DNA of 64,000 bases from [Clostridium] scindens ATCC 35704 (GTDB lineage Bacteria; Bacillota; Clostridia; Lachnospirales; Lachnospiraceae), in the NCBI RefSeq assembly GCF_004295125.1, contig NZ_CP036170.1:1669501-1733500 (forward strand). Reading direction: 5' to 3'. Of the stretch, positions 17,380 to 25,229 are shown one piece after another (positions within the stretch are counted from its first letter, which is position 1; each line of letters begins with the position of its first letter). The translations under genes were made by a program, and so were the position numbers. Under the pieces are notes generated by a model. It did not search any database and was not told where the DNA came from. It worked only from the letters and a program-made list of their open reading frames with translations.

Positions 17380-18714
17380 ATGGAATATTTAACAGGAGTA
17401 AGACACAAGGACACTTTAGAAATCAGTGAATTACGGAAGCAGGCGCAGCCAGGCCAGACAGTCAAAGTAAACGGCGCAGTGCATGCCATCCGGAATATGG
17501 GGACAGTGGCATTCGTCATCCTGAGAAAACGGGAGGGGCTTCTTCAGGGAGTATACGAAGAAGGAACCGCAAAGTTTGACTTGAAAGATATCAAGGAGGC
17601 TGCCACAATAGAGGTAGAGGGCGTGCTTGAAGAAAATGAAAAGGCTCCGGGCGGCATAGAGATACGGATGGAGAATCTGAAGATCTTAAGCCAGCCCCAG
17701 GATGAGATGATGCCGCTGGCCATTTCCAAGTGGAAACTGAACACGTCTCTGGAAGCAAAGTTAAATTACCGTTCCATTTCTCTTAGAAACATAAGAGAGC
17801 GTGCCAAATTCAGAATCCAGGAAGGATTGACGCGTGCTTTCCGGGACTTCCTTTACAGCCAGGGATTTACAGAGATTCATACGCCAAAGATTGGAGCGAA
17901 AGGCGCGGAAGGCGGCGCGAACATCTTCAAACTGGAATATTTCCACAGGCCTGCGGTTCTTGCCCAGAGCCCCCAGTTCTATAAGCAGATGATGGTAGGC
18001 GTATTCGACAGAGTATTTGAGACGGCACCGGTATTCCGGGCAGAGAAGCACAACACCAAGCGCCACCTAAATGAATACACCAGCCTGGACTTTGAGATGG
18101 GCTATATCGACGGATTCGAGGATATTATGGCTATGGAGACCGGGTATCTGCAATATGCTATGGAACTGCTGAAAAAAGATTATGCGCAAGAACTCAAGAT
18201 CCTTGGTATTACGCTTCCAGAGGTGGAGAAGATTCCAGCGGTAGAATTCAGCGATATCAAAGAAAAGGTGTCTGAGAAGTACGGTCATAAGATGAGAAAT
18301 CCTTTTGACCTGGAACCGGAAGAAGAGCAGTTAATCAGCCAGTATGCCAAGGAGGAATGGGGCAGCGACTTTGTGTTCGTGACACATTACCCGTCCAAGA
18401 AGCGCCCCTTCTATGCGATGGATGATCCAAAGGACCCCAGATATACGCTGAGTTTTGATCTGCTGTTCAGAGGAATGGAGATTACGACAGGAGGTCAGCG
18501 TATTCACGATTATGAAATGCTGGTTGAGAAGATCAAGGCAAGGGGCATGTCCCAGGAAGGGATGGAGCAGTACCTGGATACCTTCAAGCATGGCATGCCG
18601 CCGCATGGGGGAATCGGCATTGGCCTGGAGCGTCTGACCATGAAACTGATTGGGGAGGACAATGTAAGAGAGACTACGCTCTTCCCAAGAGACTTGAGCA
18701 GGCTGGAGCCATAG
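17380..18714 (+). CDS. aspS: Aspartyl-tRNA synthetase, archaeal-type, probably non-discriminating
   Basis: The enzyme has 444 residues, the size of archaeal-type AspRS, and lacks the roughly 100-residue GAD insertion of standard bacterial AspRS. An OB-fold anticodon-binding domain (about residues 18-100) is followed by a class II core with motif 2 (FETAPVFRAEKHNTKRHLNEYTS split over residues 208-230) and motif 3 (GIGIGLERLTMKLIG). Lying with gatCAB behind an Asn-reading T-box, it very probably charges both tRNA-Asp and tRNA-Asn, the latter product being amidated by GatCAB. An AAGGAGG site precedes the ATG. Confidence 0.92.
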   Translation: MEYLTGVRHKDTLEISELRKQAQPGQTVKVNGAVHAIRNMGTVAFVILRKREGLLQGVYEEGTAKFDLKDIKEAATIEVEGVLEENEKAPGGIEIRMENLKILSQPQDEMMPLAISKWKLNTSLEAKLNYRSISLRNIRERAKFRIQEGLTRAFRDFLYSQGFTEIHTPKIGAKGAEGGANIFKLEYFHRPAVLAQSPQFYKQMMVGVFDRVFETAPVFRAEKHNTKRHLNEYTSLDFEMGYIDGFEDIMAMETGYLQYAMELLKKDYAQELKILGITLPEVEKIPAVEFSDIKEKVSEKYGHKMRNPFDLEPEEEQLISQYAKEEWGSDFVFVTHYPSKKRPFYAMDDPKDPRYTLSFDLLFRGMEITTGGQRIHDYEMLVEKIKARGMSQEGMEQYLDTFKHGMPPHGGIGIGLERLTMKLIGEDNVRETTLFPRDLSRLEP

Positions 18715-18742
18715 GGGAGGATTCAGAGGTATAGGAGAAAAA

Positions 18743-18883
18743 ATGTATGTTTGGCGGAAAGTGTACGTTAATGCGCAGTTCTTTCCGGAACATGCAACCA
18801 TATTCTGCAAAGACGGCCTTTCCGTGGCACTGACGCCAAGCGAGAAGATAGAGTCAACAGATTATTTCAGTTTTTATCAATGA
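18743..18883 (+). CDS. Small ORF of 46 codons between aspS and gatC
   Basis: This ATG is preceded by AGGAG with suitable spacing, and the frame runs 46 codons to TGA, ending 15 bases before gatC. It begins MYVWRKVYVN and holds FFPEHATIFCKDGLSVALTPSEKIES; no domain is recognised. It fills the aspS-gatC gap almost exactly, which argues for a real gene in the operon. If so it would be made together with the amidotransferase subunits. No function is assigned. Confidence 0.5.
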   Translation: MYVWRKVYVNAQFFPEHATIFCKDGLSVALTPSEKIESTDYFSFYQ

Positions 18884-18898
18884 TAGAAGGAGGCAATT

Positions 18899-19192
18899 AT
18901 GGCACATAAAATATCAGACGAGACCATCGAATATGTAGGAATTCTGGCAAAACTCGAATTAACAGGCCAGGAGAAGCAAGACGCGAAGGCCGATATGGAG
19001 AAAATGCTGGATTATATAGATACGTTAAATGAACTGGACACGGAAGGGATAGAACCGATGTCCCATGTATTTCCTATTAAAAACGTATTCCGCGAAGATG
19101 TGGTGACGAACGAGGACGGAAGCAAAGATACGCTGGCCAATGCGCCGCTTCAGAAGAACAACAGTTTCAAAGTACCAAAGACAATTGGTTAG
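18899..19192 (+). CDS. gatC: Asp/Glu-tRNA amidotransferase subunit C
   Basis: The 97-residue protein shows the GatC pattern: an N-terminal helix ISDETIEYVGILAKLELT, the segment MLDYIDTLNELDTEGIEPMSHVFP, and the end FREDVVTNEDGSKDTLANAP. GatC wraps around and stabilises GatA and links it to GatB. An AGGAGG site precedes the ATG, and gatA begins 15 bases downstream. Confidence 0.95.
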   Translation: MAHKISDETIEYVGILAKLELTGQEKQDAKADMEKMLDYIDTLNELDTEGIEPMSHVFPIKNVFREDVVTNEDGSKDTLANAPLQKNNSFKVPKTIG

Positions 19193-19207
19193 GAGGGTGC
19201 GGATACA

Positions 19208-20758
19208 ATGGATATTATGAGCATGACAGCAGTAGAAATAGGAAAAAAGATCAGATCAAAAGAAATATCGGTAGCAGAGGCCGTAAAAGCATCTCTGAGC
19301 CAGATTGAAAAGGCAGAGGAAAAGATTCATAGTTTTGTGACGGTTGACAGGGAAGGCGCGCTGAAACGTGCAGAAAAGATCCAGAAGCAGTTGGAGGAAG
19401 GCAGCCTTACAGGCCCTCTGGCGGGAGTGCCGGTGGCAATCAAGGATAATCTTTGTACCAAGGATATGCTTACCACCTGCAGTTCTAAGATTCTGGAAAA
19501 CTTTAAGCCCACATTTACAGCAGAGGCAGTAAGGAATCTGGAAAAGGCGGGGGCAGTGATCATCGGCAAGACCAATATGGATGAATTTGCCATGGGCAGC
19601 ACGACAGAGACCTCTTATTTCGGAGAAACCAGGAATCCATGGAATCTAAAGCATGTGCCGGGCGGCTCCTCCGGCGGTTCCTGCACAGCGGTAGCAGCGG
19701 AAGAATGTGCGTTTGCGCTTGGTACTGATACCGGCGGGAGCATCCGCCAGCCCAGTTCCTACTGCGGCGTTGTGGGAATCAAGCCTACGTATGGCACGGT
19801 ATCCCGTTACGGCCTGGTGGCCTACGGATCATCCCTGGACCAGGTAGGGCCGATCGCGAAGGATGTGACGGACTGCGCGGCGATTCTGGAAGCGATCGCC
19901 TCCCATGATCCGAAGGACAGTACCTCGATTGACCGGGACGCTTATACCTACCCGGGAAAGGAAGAAGGGATTAAGGGCTATGACTTTACCGGCGCCCTGG
20001 TGGATGATGTGAAGGGGATGAGAATCGGCATCCCGCAGGATTATTTCGGAGAGGGGCTGGACAAGGAAGTAAAAGAACAGATTCTTCGCGCGGTAAAAGT
20101 ATTGGAGGAAAAGGGCGCGATTGTGGAAGCATTCGATCTCAGCCTTGTGCAGTATGCGGTCCCTGCCTATTACGTGATCGCTTCAGCGGAGGCAAGTTCC
20201 AACCTGTCCCGCTTTGACGGAGTGAAATATGGATACCGCACGGAGGAATACAAAGGGCTTCATAATATGTACAAAAAAACCCGCTCTGAGGGATTCGGCT
20301 CCGAGGTAAAACGAAGGATCATGCTGGGTTCCTTTGCGCTTAGTTCCGGCTATTATGACGCTTATTACCTGAAGGCATTGAAGACAAAGGCTCTTATCAA
20401 GAATGCGTTTGACAAGGCTTTTGAGAAATACGACGTGATTGTGGCGCCAGCTGCGCCTACAACAGCGCCGGAATTAGGAAAGAGCCTGAGCGATCCGATG
20501 AAAATGTATCTGGCGGATGTCTATACTGTTTCCGCTAACCTGGCCGGCCTTCCGGGAATCAGCGTACCGGTGGGGCAGGATTCCAAAGGCCTGCCCGTGG
20601 GAATGCAGCTGCTCGGCAACTGCTTTGAGGAGCATAAGATCCTCCGGGCGGCATACGCATACGAACAGACGAGGCCTTATGAAAGGCCAGGCTTTGTAAA
20701 GGACATGGCAGGGCAGGAAGCTGCCCGGGCGGATGAAAGCAAGAAAGGGGGCCGATAA
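19208..20758 (+). CDS. gatA: Asp/Glu-tRNA amidotransferase subunit A (amidase)
   Basis: The 516-residue amidase subunit releases ammonia from glutamine. Its Ser-cisSer-Lys catalytic set is visible: Lys in GVPVAIKDNLC (about residue 80), the glycine/serine stretch GGSSGGSCTAVAAEE (about residues 152-166), and the nucleophile region TDTGGSIRQPSSYCG. An AGGAGGG site lies 10 bases before the ATG. The ammonia is used by GatB to convert Asp-tRNA-Asn or Glu-tRNA-Gln to the amide forms. gatB starts 2 bases after the stop. Confidence 0.96.
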   Translation: MDIMSMTAVEIGKKIRSKEISVAEAVKASLSQIEKAEEKIHSFVTVDREGALKRAEKIQKQLEEGSLTGPLAGVPVAIKDNLCTKDMLTTCSSKILENFKPTFTAEAVRNLEKAGAVIIGKTNMDEFAMGSTTETSYFGETRNPWNLKHVPGGSSGGSCTAVAAEECAFALGTDTGGSIRQPSSYCGVVGIKPTYGTVSRYGLVAYGSSLDQVGPIAKDVTDCAAILEAIASHDPKDSTSIDRDAYTYPGKEEGIKGYDFTGALVDDVKGMRIGIPQDYFGEGLDKEVKEQILRAVKVLEEKGAIVEAFDLSLVQYAVPAYYVIASAEASSNLSRFDGVKYGYRTEEYKGLHNMYKKTRSEGFGSEVKRRIMLGSFALSSGYYDAYYLKALKTKALIKNAFDKAFEKYDVIVAPAAPTTAPELGKSLSDPMKMYLADVYTVSANLAGLPGISVPVGQDSKGLPVGMQLLGNCFEEHKILRAAYAYEQTRPYERPGFVKDMAGQEAARADESKKGGR

Positions 20759-20760
20759 TC

Positions 20761-22194
20761 ATGACCAGACAGTATGAAACGGTGATCGGACTGGAAGTCC
20801 ATGTGGAATTAGCAACTAAGACCAAGATCTTCTGCTCTTGCAGCACGCAGTTCGGAGGCGCGCCCAATACGCACACCTGCCCTGTGTGTACCGGCATGCC
20901 GGGGTCTCTTCCGGCACTGAACAGGCAGGTGGTAGAGTATGCTATGGCTATCGGCCTTGCCACCAACTGCGAGATAGCCAGGGAATGCAAATTTGACCGC
21001 AAGAATTATTTCTATCCGGACAATCCGCAGAATTACCAGATATCCCAGCTGTATCTGCCGATTGCAAGAAACGGATATGTGGAGATCGAAGCAGGGGATA
21101 TTAAGAAAAAAGTTCGCATCCATGAGATGCACATGGAAGAAGACGCAGGAAAACTGATCCACGACGAATGGGATGACACCTCGCTGGTGGATTATAACCG
21201 AAGCGGCGTCCCGCTGGTGGAGATCGTATCCGAGCCGGATATGCGGTCGGCGGAAGAGGTGATCGCTTACCTGGAGAAACTGCGCACCATCATCCAGTAT
21301 CTGGGGGCATCCGACTGCAAGCTGCAGGAAGGCTCCATGAGAGCGGATGTCAACCTGTCTGTCCGGGAAGTCGGCAAAGAGGAATTCGGCACCCGAACGG
21401 AGATGAAGAATCTAAACTCCTTTAAGGCCATAGCCAGGGCGATCGAAGGCGAACGCCGGCGCCAGATAGAACTTCTGGAAGAAGGGAAAGAAGTAGTCCA
21501 GGAAACACGCAGGTGGGATGACAACAAAGAGGCTTCCTATGCCATGCGTTCCAAAGAGGACGCCAAGGATTACCGCTATTTTCCGGAACCCGACCTGGTT
21601 CCCGTGATCATCAGCGATGAATGGATTGAAGAGGTAAGATTAAGACAGCCCGAACTGCGGGCAGAGAAACTAGAAAGATATAGGAAGGAGTTCGATATTC
21701 CCCAGTATGACGCGGAGATTATCACAAACTCCAAGCATATGGCGGATATTTTCGAAGCGGCCACGGCTATCTGCAAAAAGCCAAAGAAAGTGTCCAACTG
21801 GCTGATGGTTGAGACCCTCCGCCTTCTGAAGGAGCATGACATGCAGCCGGAAGATATCCGATTCTCGCCGGAGAATCTTGCAGGGCTGATCGAACTTGCC
21901 GACGCGGGAACCATCAACAGTTCTGTGGCAAAAGAAGTGTTTGAAAAGATATTTGAAGAGGATGTAGATCCAAAAGACTACGTAGAGAAGCACGGGCTTA
22001 AGACGGTGAATGATGAAGGCGCGCTTATGGAAGTGCTGACGCACGTGATTGCCGAGAACCCGAAGGCTGTCGCTGATTTTAAAAACGGGAAAGAAAAAGC
22101 CCTTGGAGCCCTCGTGGGACAGACGATGAAGGCCATGAAAGGCAAAGCGGACCCGGGGCTGGCAAGCCAGAAGTTAAGAGAGATGTTAAGGTAG
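20761..22194 (+). CDS. gatB: Asp/Glu-tRNA amidotransferase subunit B
   Basis: The 477-residue protein has the normal GatB length. The kinase-like core begins YETVIGLEVHVELATKTKIFC and carries the Zn-site Cys pattern FCSCSTQFGGAPNTHTCPVC; the family signature DYNRSGVPLVEIVSEPD lies near residue 140. The C-terminal YqeY-like tail (from about residue 400) ends GKADPGLASQKLREML and binds tRNA. It activates and amidates the mischarged aminoacyl-tRNA. It is the last gene of the T-box-controlled operon. Confidence 0.96.
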   Translation: MTRQYETVIGLEVHVELATKTKIFCSCSTQFGGAPNTHTCPVCTGMPGSLPALNRQVVEYAMAIGLATNCEIARECKFDRKNYFYPDNPQNYQISQLYLPIARNGYVEIEAGDIKKKVRIHEMHMEEDAGKLIHDEWDDTSLVDYNRSGVPLVEIVSEPDMRSAEEVIAYLEKLRTIIQYLGASDCKLQEGSMRADVNLSVREVGKEEFGTRTEMKNLNSFKAIARAIEGERRRQIELLEEGKEVVQETRRWDDNKEASYAMRSKEDAKDYRYFPEPDLVPVIISDEWIEEVRLRQPELRAEKLERYRKEFDIPQYDAEIITNSKHMADIFEAATAICKKPKKVSNWLMVETLRLLKEHDMQPEDIRFSPENLAGLIELADAGTINSSVAKEVFEKIFEEDVDPKDYVEKHGLKTVNDEGALMEVLTHVIAENPKAVADFKNGKEKALGALVGQTMKAMKGKADPGLASQKLREMLR

Positions 22195-22281
22195 CATTAG
22201 ACAGAAGCGGTTGCCATGTGTTACAATGCATGAGTAATATCAAGGAATATAAAATACGATGAATAGAAAAGGAGAAGTCAT

Positions 22282-23694
22282 ATGGGAGGTTTTTTTGGCG
22301 TAGCGTCAAAGAATGATTGCGTATTAGAACTTTTTTATGGAGTAGATTATCACTCGCATCTTGGAACCAGACGAGGAGGTATGGCAACATATGGCAAGGC
22401 TGGATTCAACCGTGCAATCCACAACATTGAGAACTCGCCGTTCCGTACGAAGTTCGACCGCGATGTCAGTGAGATGAAGGGACACCTTGGAATTGGATGT
22501 ATCTCAGATTTTGAGCCGCAGCCGCTGCTGATTCAGTCTCATCTGGGAAGTTTTGCAGTTACAACGGTTGGAAAGGTGAATAATTATGAAGAATTATTGA
22601 ACCGGCTGTATAATAATGCACGTTCTCATTTCCAGGAGATGACGAATGGTCAGATTAATGTAACAGAACTGGTTGCGGCACTGATCTGTGAAAAAGATTC
22701 TATCTTGGAAGGAATCAAATATGTGCAGGAACTGGTAGATGGCTCCATGACCATGCTTGTGATGACTAAAGAGGGAATCTACGCAGCCAGAGACCGTTAT
22801 GGAAGAACACCTCTTGTAGTTGGGCATAAGACAGATGCTTATTGTGTATCTTTTGAAAGTCATGCATATATTAACCTTGGATATACGGACTATAAAGTGT
22901 TAGGTCCTGCAGAGGTCGTATATGTTACTCCGGAAGGTGTTGAGGTGCTTTGCAAACCACAGGAGGAGATGAAGATCTGCTCTTTTTTGTGGGTGTATTA
23001 CGGATATCCGACTTCTTCTTATGAAGGTGTCAATGTAGAAGAGATGCGTTATAAATGTGGTAGTATGCTGGCTAAGAGAGATGGGAATTCTGTTCGTCCG
23101 GATATTGTTGCCGGTGTTCCGGATTCTGGTATAGCCCATGCAATCGGATATGCGAATGAATCGGGTATTCCGTATGCCAGACCATTTATTAAGTATACAC
23201 CAACATGGCCGCGTTCTTTCATGCCGACTAATCAGAGCCAGCGTAACCTGATTGCACGTATGAAGTTGATTCCGGTACATGCTTTGATTGAGAATAAGAA
23301 ACTGCTTCTGATCGACGATTCTATCGTGCGTGGAACCCAACTTCGTGAGACGACAGAATTCTTATATCAGAGCGGAGCCAAAGAAGTACATGTCCGTCCG
23401 GCATGTCCTCCGATTATGTATGGATGTAAGTATCTGAACTTCTCACGTTCCAAATCGGAGATGGAACTGATCGCAAGGCAGATGATTAAGAAACGGGAAG
23501 GCGATGATGTATCGAAAGAGGTGCTGGAGGAATATTCGAATCCATGTACCTGCAGGTACGCGCAGATGATCGAGGATATCAGGAAGCAGCAGAACTTTAC
23601 GACGCTGCGGTATCATAGACTGGATGATCTGTTAACATCTATTGGGATTGAGCCTTGTAAGGTTTGTACTTATTGCTTTGATGGGAAAGAGTAG
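22282..23694 (+). CDS. PurF-like amidophosphoribosyltransferase paralog lacking the catalytic N-terminal Cys
   Basis: The 470-residue protein has the PurF architecture: a class II glutaminase domain (about 1-235) and a phosphoribosyltransferase domain with the PRPP motif LLLIDDSIVRGTQLRE (about residues 350-365). The protein begins MGGFFGVAS, whereas active PurF begins MCGI(V/F)G with Cys as glutaminase nucleophile; here the codon is GGA (Gly). Cys residues near the end (NPCTCRY, EPCKVCTYCF) resemble the iron-sulfur ligands of Bacillus-type PurF. It may be ammonia-dependent or regulatory. AAAAGGAG precedes the ATG, codon choice is more AT-rich than in gatB, and a perfect terminator follows. 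Confidence 0.85.
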   Translation: MGGFFGVASKNDCVLELFYGVDYHSHLGTRRGGMATYGKAGFNRAIHNIENSPFRTKFDRDVSEMKGHLGIGCISDFEPQPLLIQSHLGSFAVTTVGKVNNYEELLNRLYNNARSHFQEMTNGQINVTELVAALICEKDSILEGIKYVQELVDGSMTMLVMTKEGIYAARDRYGRTPLVVGHKTDAYCVSFESHAYINLGYTDYKVLGPAEVVYVTPEGVEVLCKPQEEMKICSFLWVYYGYPTSSYEGVNVEEMRYKCGSMLAKRDGNSVRPDIVAGVPDSGIAHAIGYANESGIPYARPFIKYTPTWPRSFMPTNQSQRNLIARMKLIPVHALIENKKLLLIDDSIVRGTQLRETTEFLYQSGAKEVHVRPACPPIMYGCKYLNFSRSKSEMELIARQMIKKREGDDVSKEVLEEYSNPCTCRYAQMIEDIRKQQNFTTLRYHRLDDLLTSIGIEPCKVCTYCFDGKE

Positions 23695-23719
23695 GAAGTT
23701 GTGTGTTATATAGAAAGGG

Positions 23720-23767
23720 AGTGCGCTTCGCAGATAAATGCTTATCTGCGAAGCGCACTTCTTTTTT
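23720..23767 (+). terminator. Terminator after the PurF paralog
   Basis: A perfect 18-bp stem (AGTGCGCTTCGCAGATAA on the left arm) with a 4-base loop is followed by TCTTTTTT. Confidence 0.92.
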
Positions 23768-23803
23768 CGTTTAAGAATTACATGATAGAAATAAGGATTG
23801 CTA

Positions 23804-23832
23804 TTGACAATGGAAAATGTGAGTGCTATTAT
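23804..23832 (+). promoter_or_regulatory. Promoter of the rpiB-tpiA-kdgT operon
   Basis: TTGACA at 23804-23809 and TATTAT at 23827-23832 are 17 bases apart, a near-consensus sigma-A promoter 55 bases before the first gene. Confidence 0.85.
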
Positions 23833-23846
23833 TGAAACATAAATCG

Positions 23847-23865
23847 TATCCAATATCCGATATCC
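23847..23865 (+). promoter_or_regulatory. Candidate operator: three TATCC repeats at 7-base spacing
   Basis: TATCC occurs at 23847, 23854 and 23861, just downstream of the -10 box. A repressor bound there would block transcription; the GntR protein at 29306 is the natural candidate. Inference from position only. Confidence 0.4.
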
Positions 23866-23886
23866 GAAAAAGAAAGGAGTATAGAG

Positions 23887-24348
23887 ATGAAAATAGCAAT
23901 TGGATGTGATCCGAATGCACAGACGGTAAAAGAAGAGTTAATTAAGTATATTGAGAAGAAGGGATATGGAGAGGTCACTGATTTTGGCAGTGAAGATCCC
24001 ATATATGCACATACGGCTATAAAAGTTGCGGAAAGTGTTGCTGCAAAGGAATATGACAGAGGAATCTTAATCTGTGGTACGGGTATTGGTGTATCTCTGG
24101 CAGCAAATAAAGTAAAAGGAGCTTATGCGGCACTGATTTCAGATATATATTCTGCTACAAGAGCAAGGCTCAGCAATAATGCGAATATAGCATGCATGGG
24201 GGCCTTTACTACGGGGAGCAAGGTGAGAGAAGGAATGGTGGATGCCTTTCTGACGAATGAATTTGTTTCGGGGTGTGCATCCCAGCCGAAGGTAGATGCG
24301 TTCGTTGCTTATGATAATAGTCGTGAAAATGGTAATGGACAAAAGTAA
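23887..24348 (+). CDS. RpiB/LacAB-family sugar-phosphate isomerase
   Basis: The 153-residue protein matches the RpiB/LacAB fold. The catalytic Cys motif is present (GILICGTGIGVSLAANKV, near residue 65), as is the NNANIACMG segment. The N-terminal phosphate-site stretch reads GCDPNA where ribose-5-phosphate isomerases usually have GSDHAG, so the substrate probably differs. Paired with a TPI-like gene, the arrangement recalls EryH-EryI of erythritol catabolism, where the RpiB-type enzyme interconverts D-erythrulose-4-phosphate and D-erythrose-4-phosphate. First gene of the operon, behind AAAGGAG. Confidence 0.85.
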   Translation: MKIAIGCDPNAQTVKEELIKYIEKKGYGEVTDFGSEDPIYAHTAIKVAESVAAKEYDRGILICGTGIGVSLAANKVKGAYAALISDIYSATRARLSNNANIACMGAFTTGSKVREGMVDAFLTNEFVSGCASQPKVDAFVAYDNSRENGNGQK

Positions 24349-24362
24349 GTGGAGGAAAGAAA

Positions 24363-25142
24363 GTGAAGAAGTTATATTTTGGCAGTAATCTAAAAATGTA
24401 TAAGGGTATGGAAGACACTTCGGCATATTTGCGGGAATTAGTAGAACGGACCAAGGATATTAGTCGTGATAAAATAGAACTTTTTATTATTCCGTCATAT
24501 ACATCTCTAGATGCAGCGGTAAAATGCGGTGACCGCAATTATGTAAGGATTGGGGCCCAGAATATGTGCTGGGAGGATGAAGGTCAATTTACGGGTGAAA
24601 TCTCTCCTTGTATGATAGAAGAAATGGGCATTAATCTGGTAATGATCGGTCATTCGGAGAGAAGACATGTTTTTGGCGAAACAGATGTAGAAGAGAACAG
24701 GAAAGTCAGATTAGCGTTAAAACATGGCTTTAAGACTCTGCTCTGCATTGGCGAGACTGCAGAAGAAAAGAAATATGGTATTAGTTCTGAGGTACTTAGA
24801 ACCCAGCTTAAGATAGGATTTTATGGTGTTGATGCGTCCGATGCTTTGAATATATGGGTAGCCTATGAGCCGGTGTGGTCAATTGGGGTGAATGGAACCC
24901 CGGCTACTGCGCAATATGCAGAAAAAATGCATGAAGTGATTAAGGAGACTCTAAGAGAGATATTTGGAGAGACCGGCGAGAGCATTCCTGTTTTATATGG
25001 GGGAAGTGTCAATCCCCAGAATGCAAATCAACTCATTATACAGCCATCGGTTGACGGCCTTTTTGTCGGGAGATCTGCGTGGCAGGCACAGGCTTTTGAG
25101 AAACTTATCAGAAACGCAAAATACGTGTACGAAAATCAATAA
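24363..25142 (+). CDS. Triosephosphate isomerase paralog (EryH/TpiA2-like)
   Basis: The 259-residue TIM barrel keeps the catalytic Lys (SNLKMY, residue 10 region), His (GHSERRHVFGE) and Glu (VAYEPVWSIGVNGTPAT). The N-terminal motif is SNLKMY instead of the usual GNWKMN, and loop 6 reads IGVNGTPAT instead of IGTGKTAT. Those changes and its partner rpiB suggest the branch that isomerises L-erythrulose-1-phosphate to D-erythrulose-4-phosphate rather than the glycolytic enzyme; this is inference. It starts with GTG behind GGAGGAAAG, 14 bases after rpiB. Confidence 0.82.
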   Translation: MKKLYFGSNLKMYKGMEDTSAYLRELVERTKDISRDKIELFIIPSYTSLDAAVKCGDRNYVRIGAQNMCWEDEGQFTGEISPCMIEEMGINLVMIGHSERRHVFGETDVEENRKVRLALKHGFKTLLCIGETAEEKKYGISSEVLRTQLKIGFYGVDASDALNIWVAYEPVWSIGVNGTPATAQYAEKMHEVIKETLREIFGETGESIPVLYGGSVNPQNANQLIIQPSVDGLFVGRSAWQAQAFEKLIRNAKYVYENQ

Positions 25143-25229
25143 TGAGACAGCAAAAAAATATTTGCAGCAGTAATACTAAAATATGGATTGAAGCAAGGAT
25201 ATGGAGAAAAATTTAAAGGAGGAAATAAA

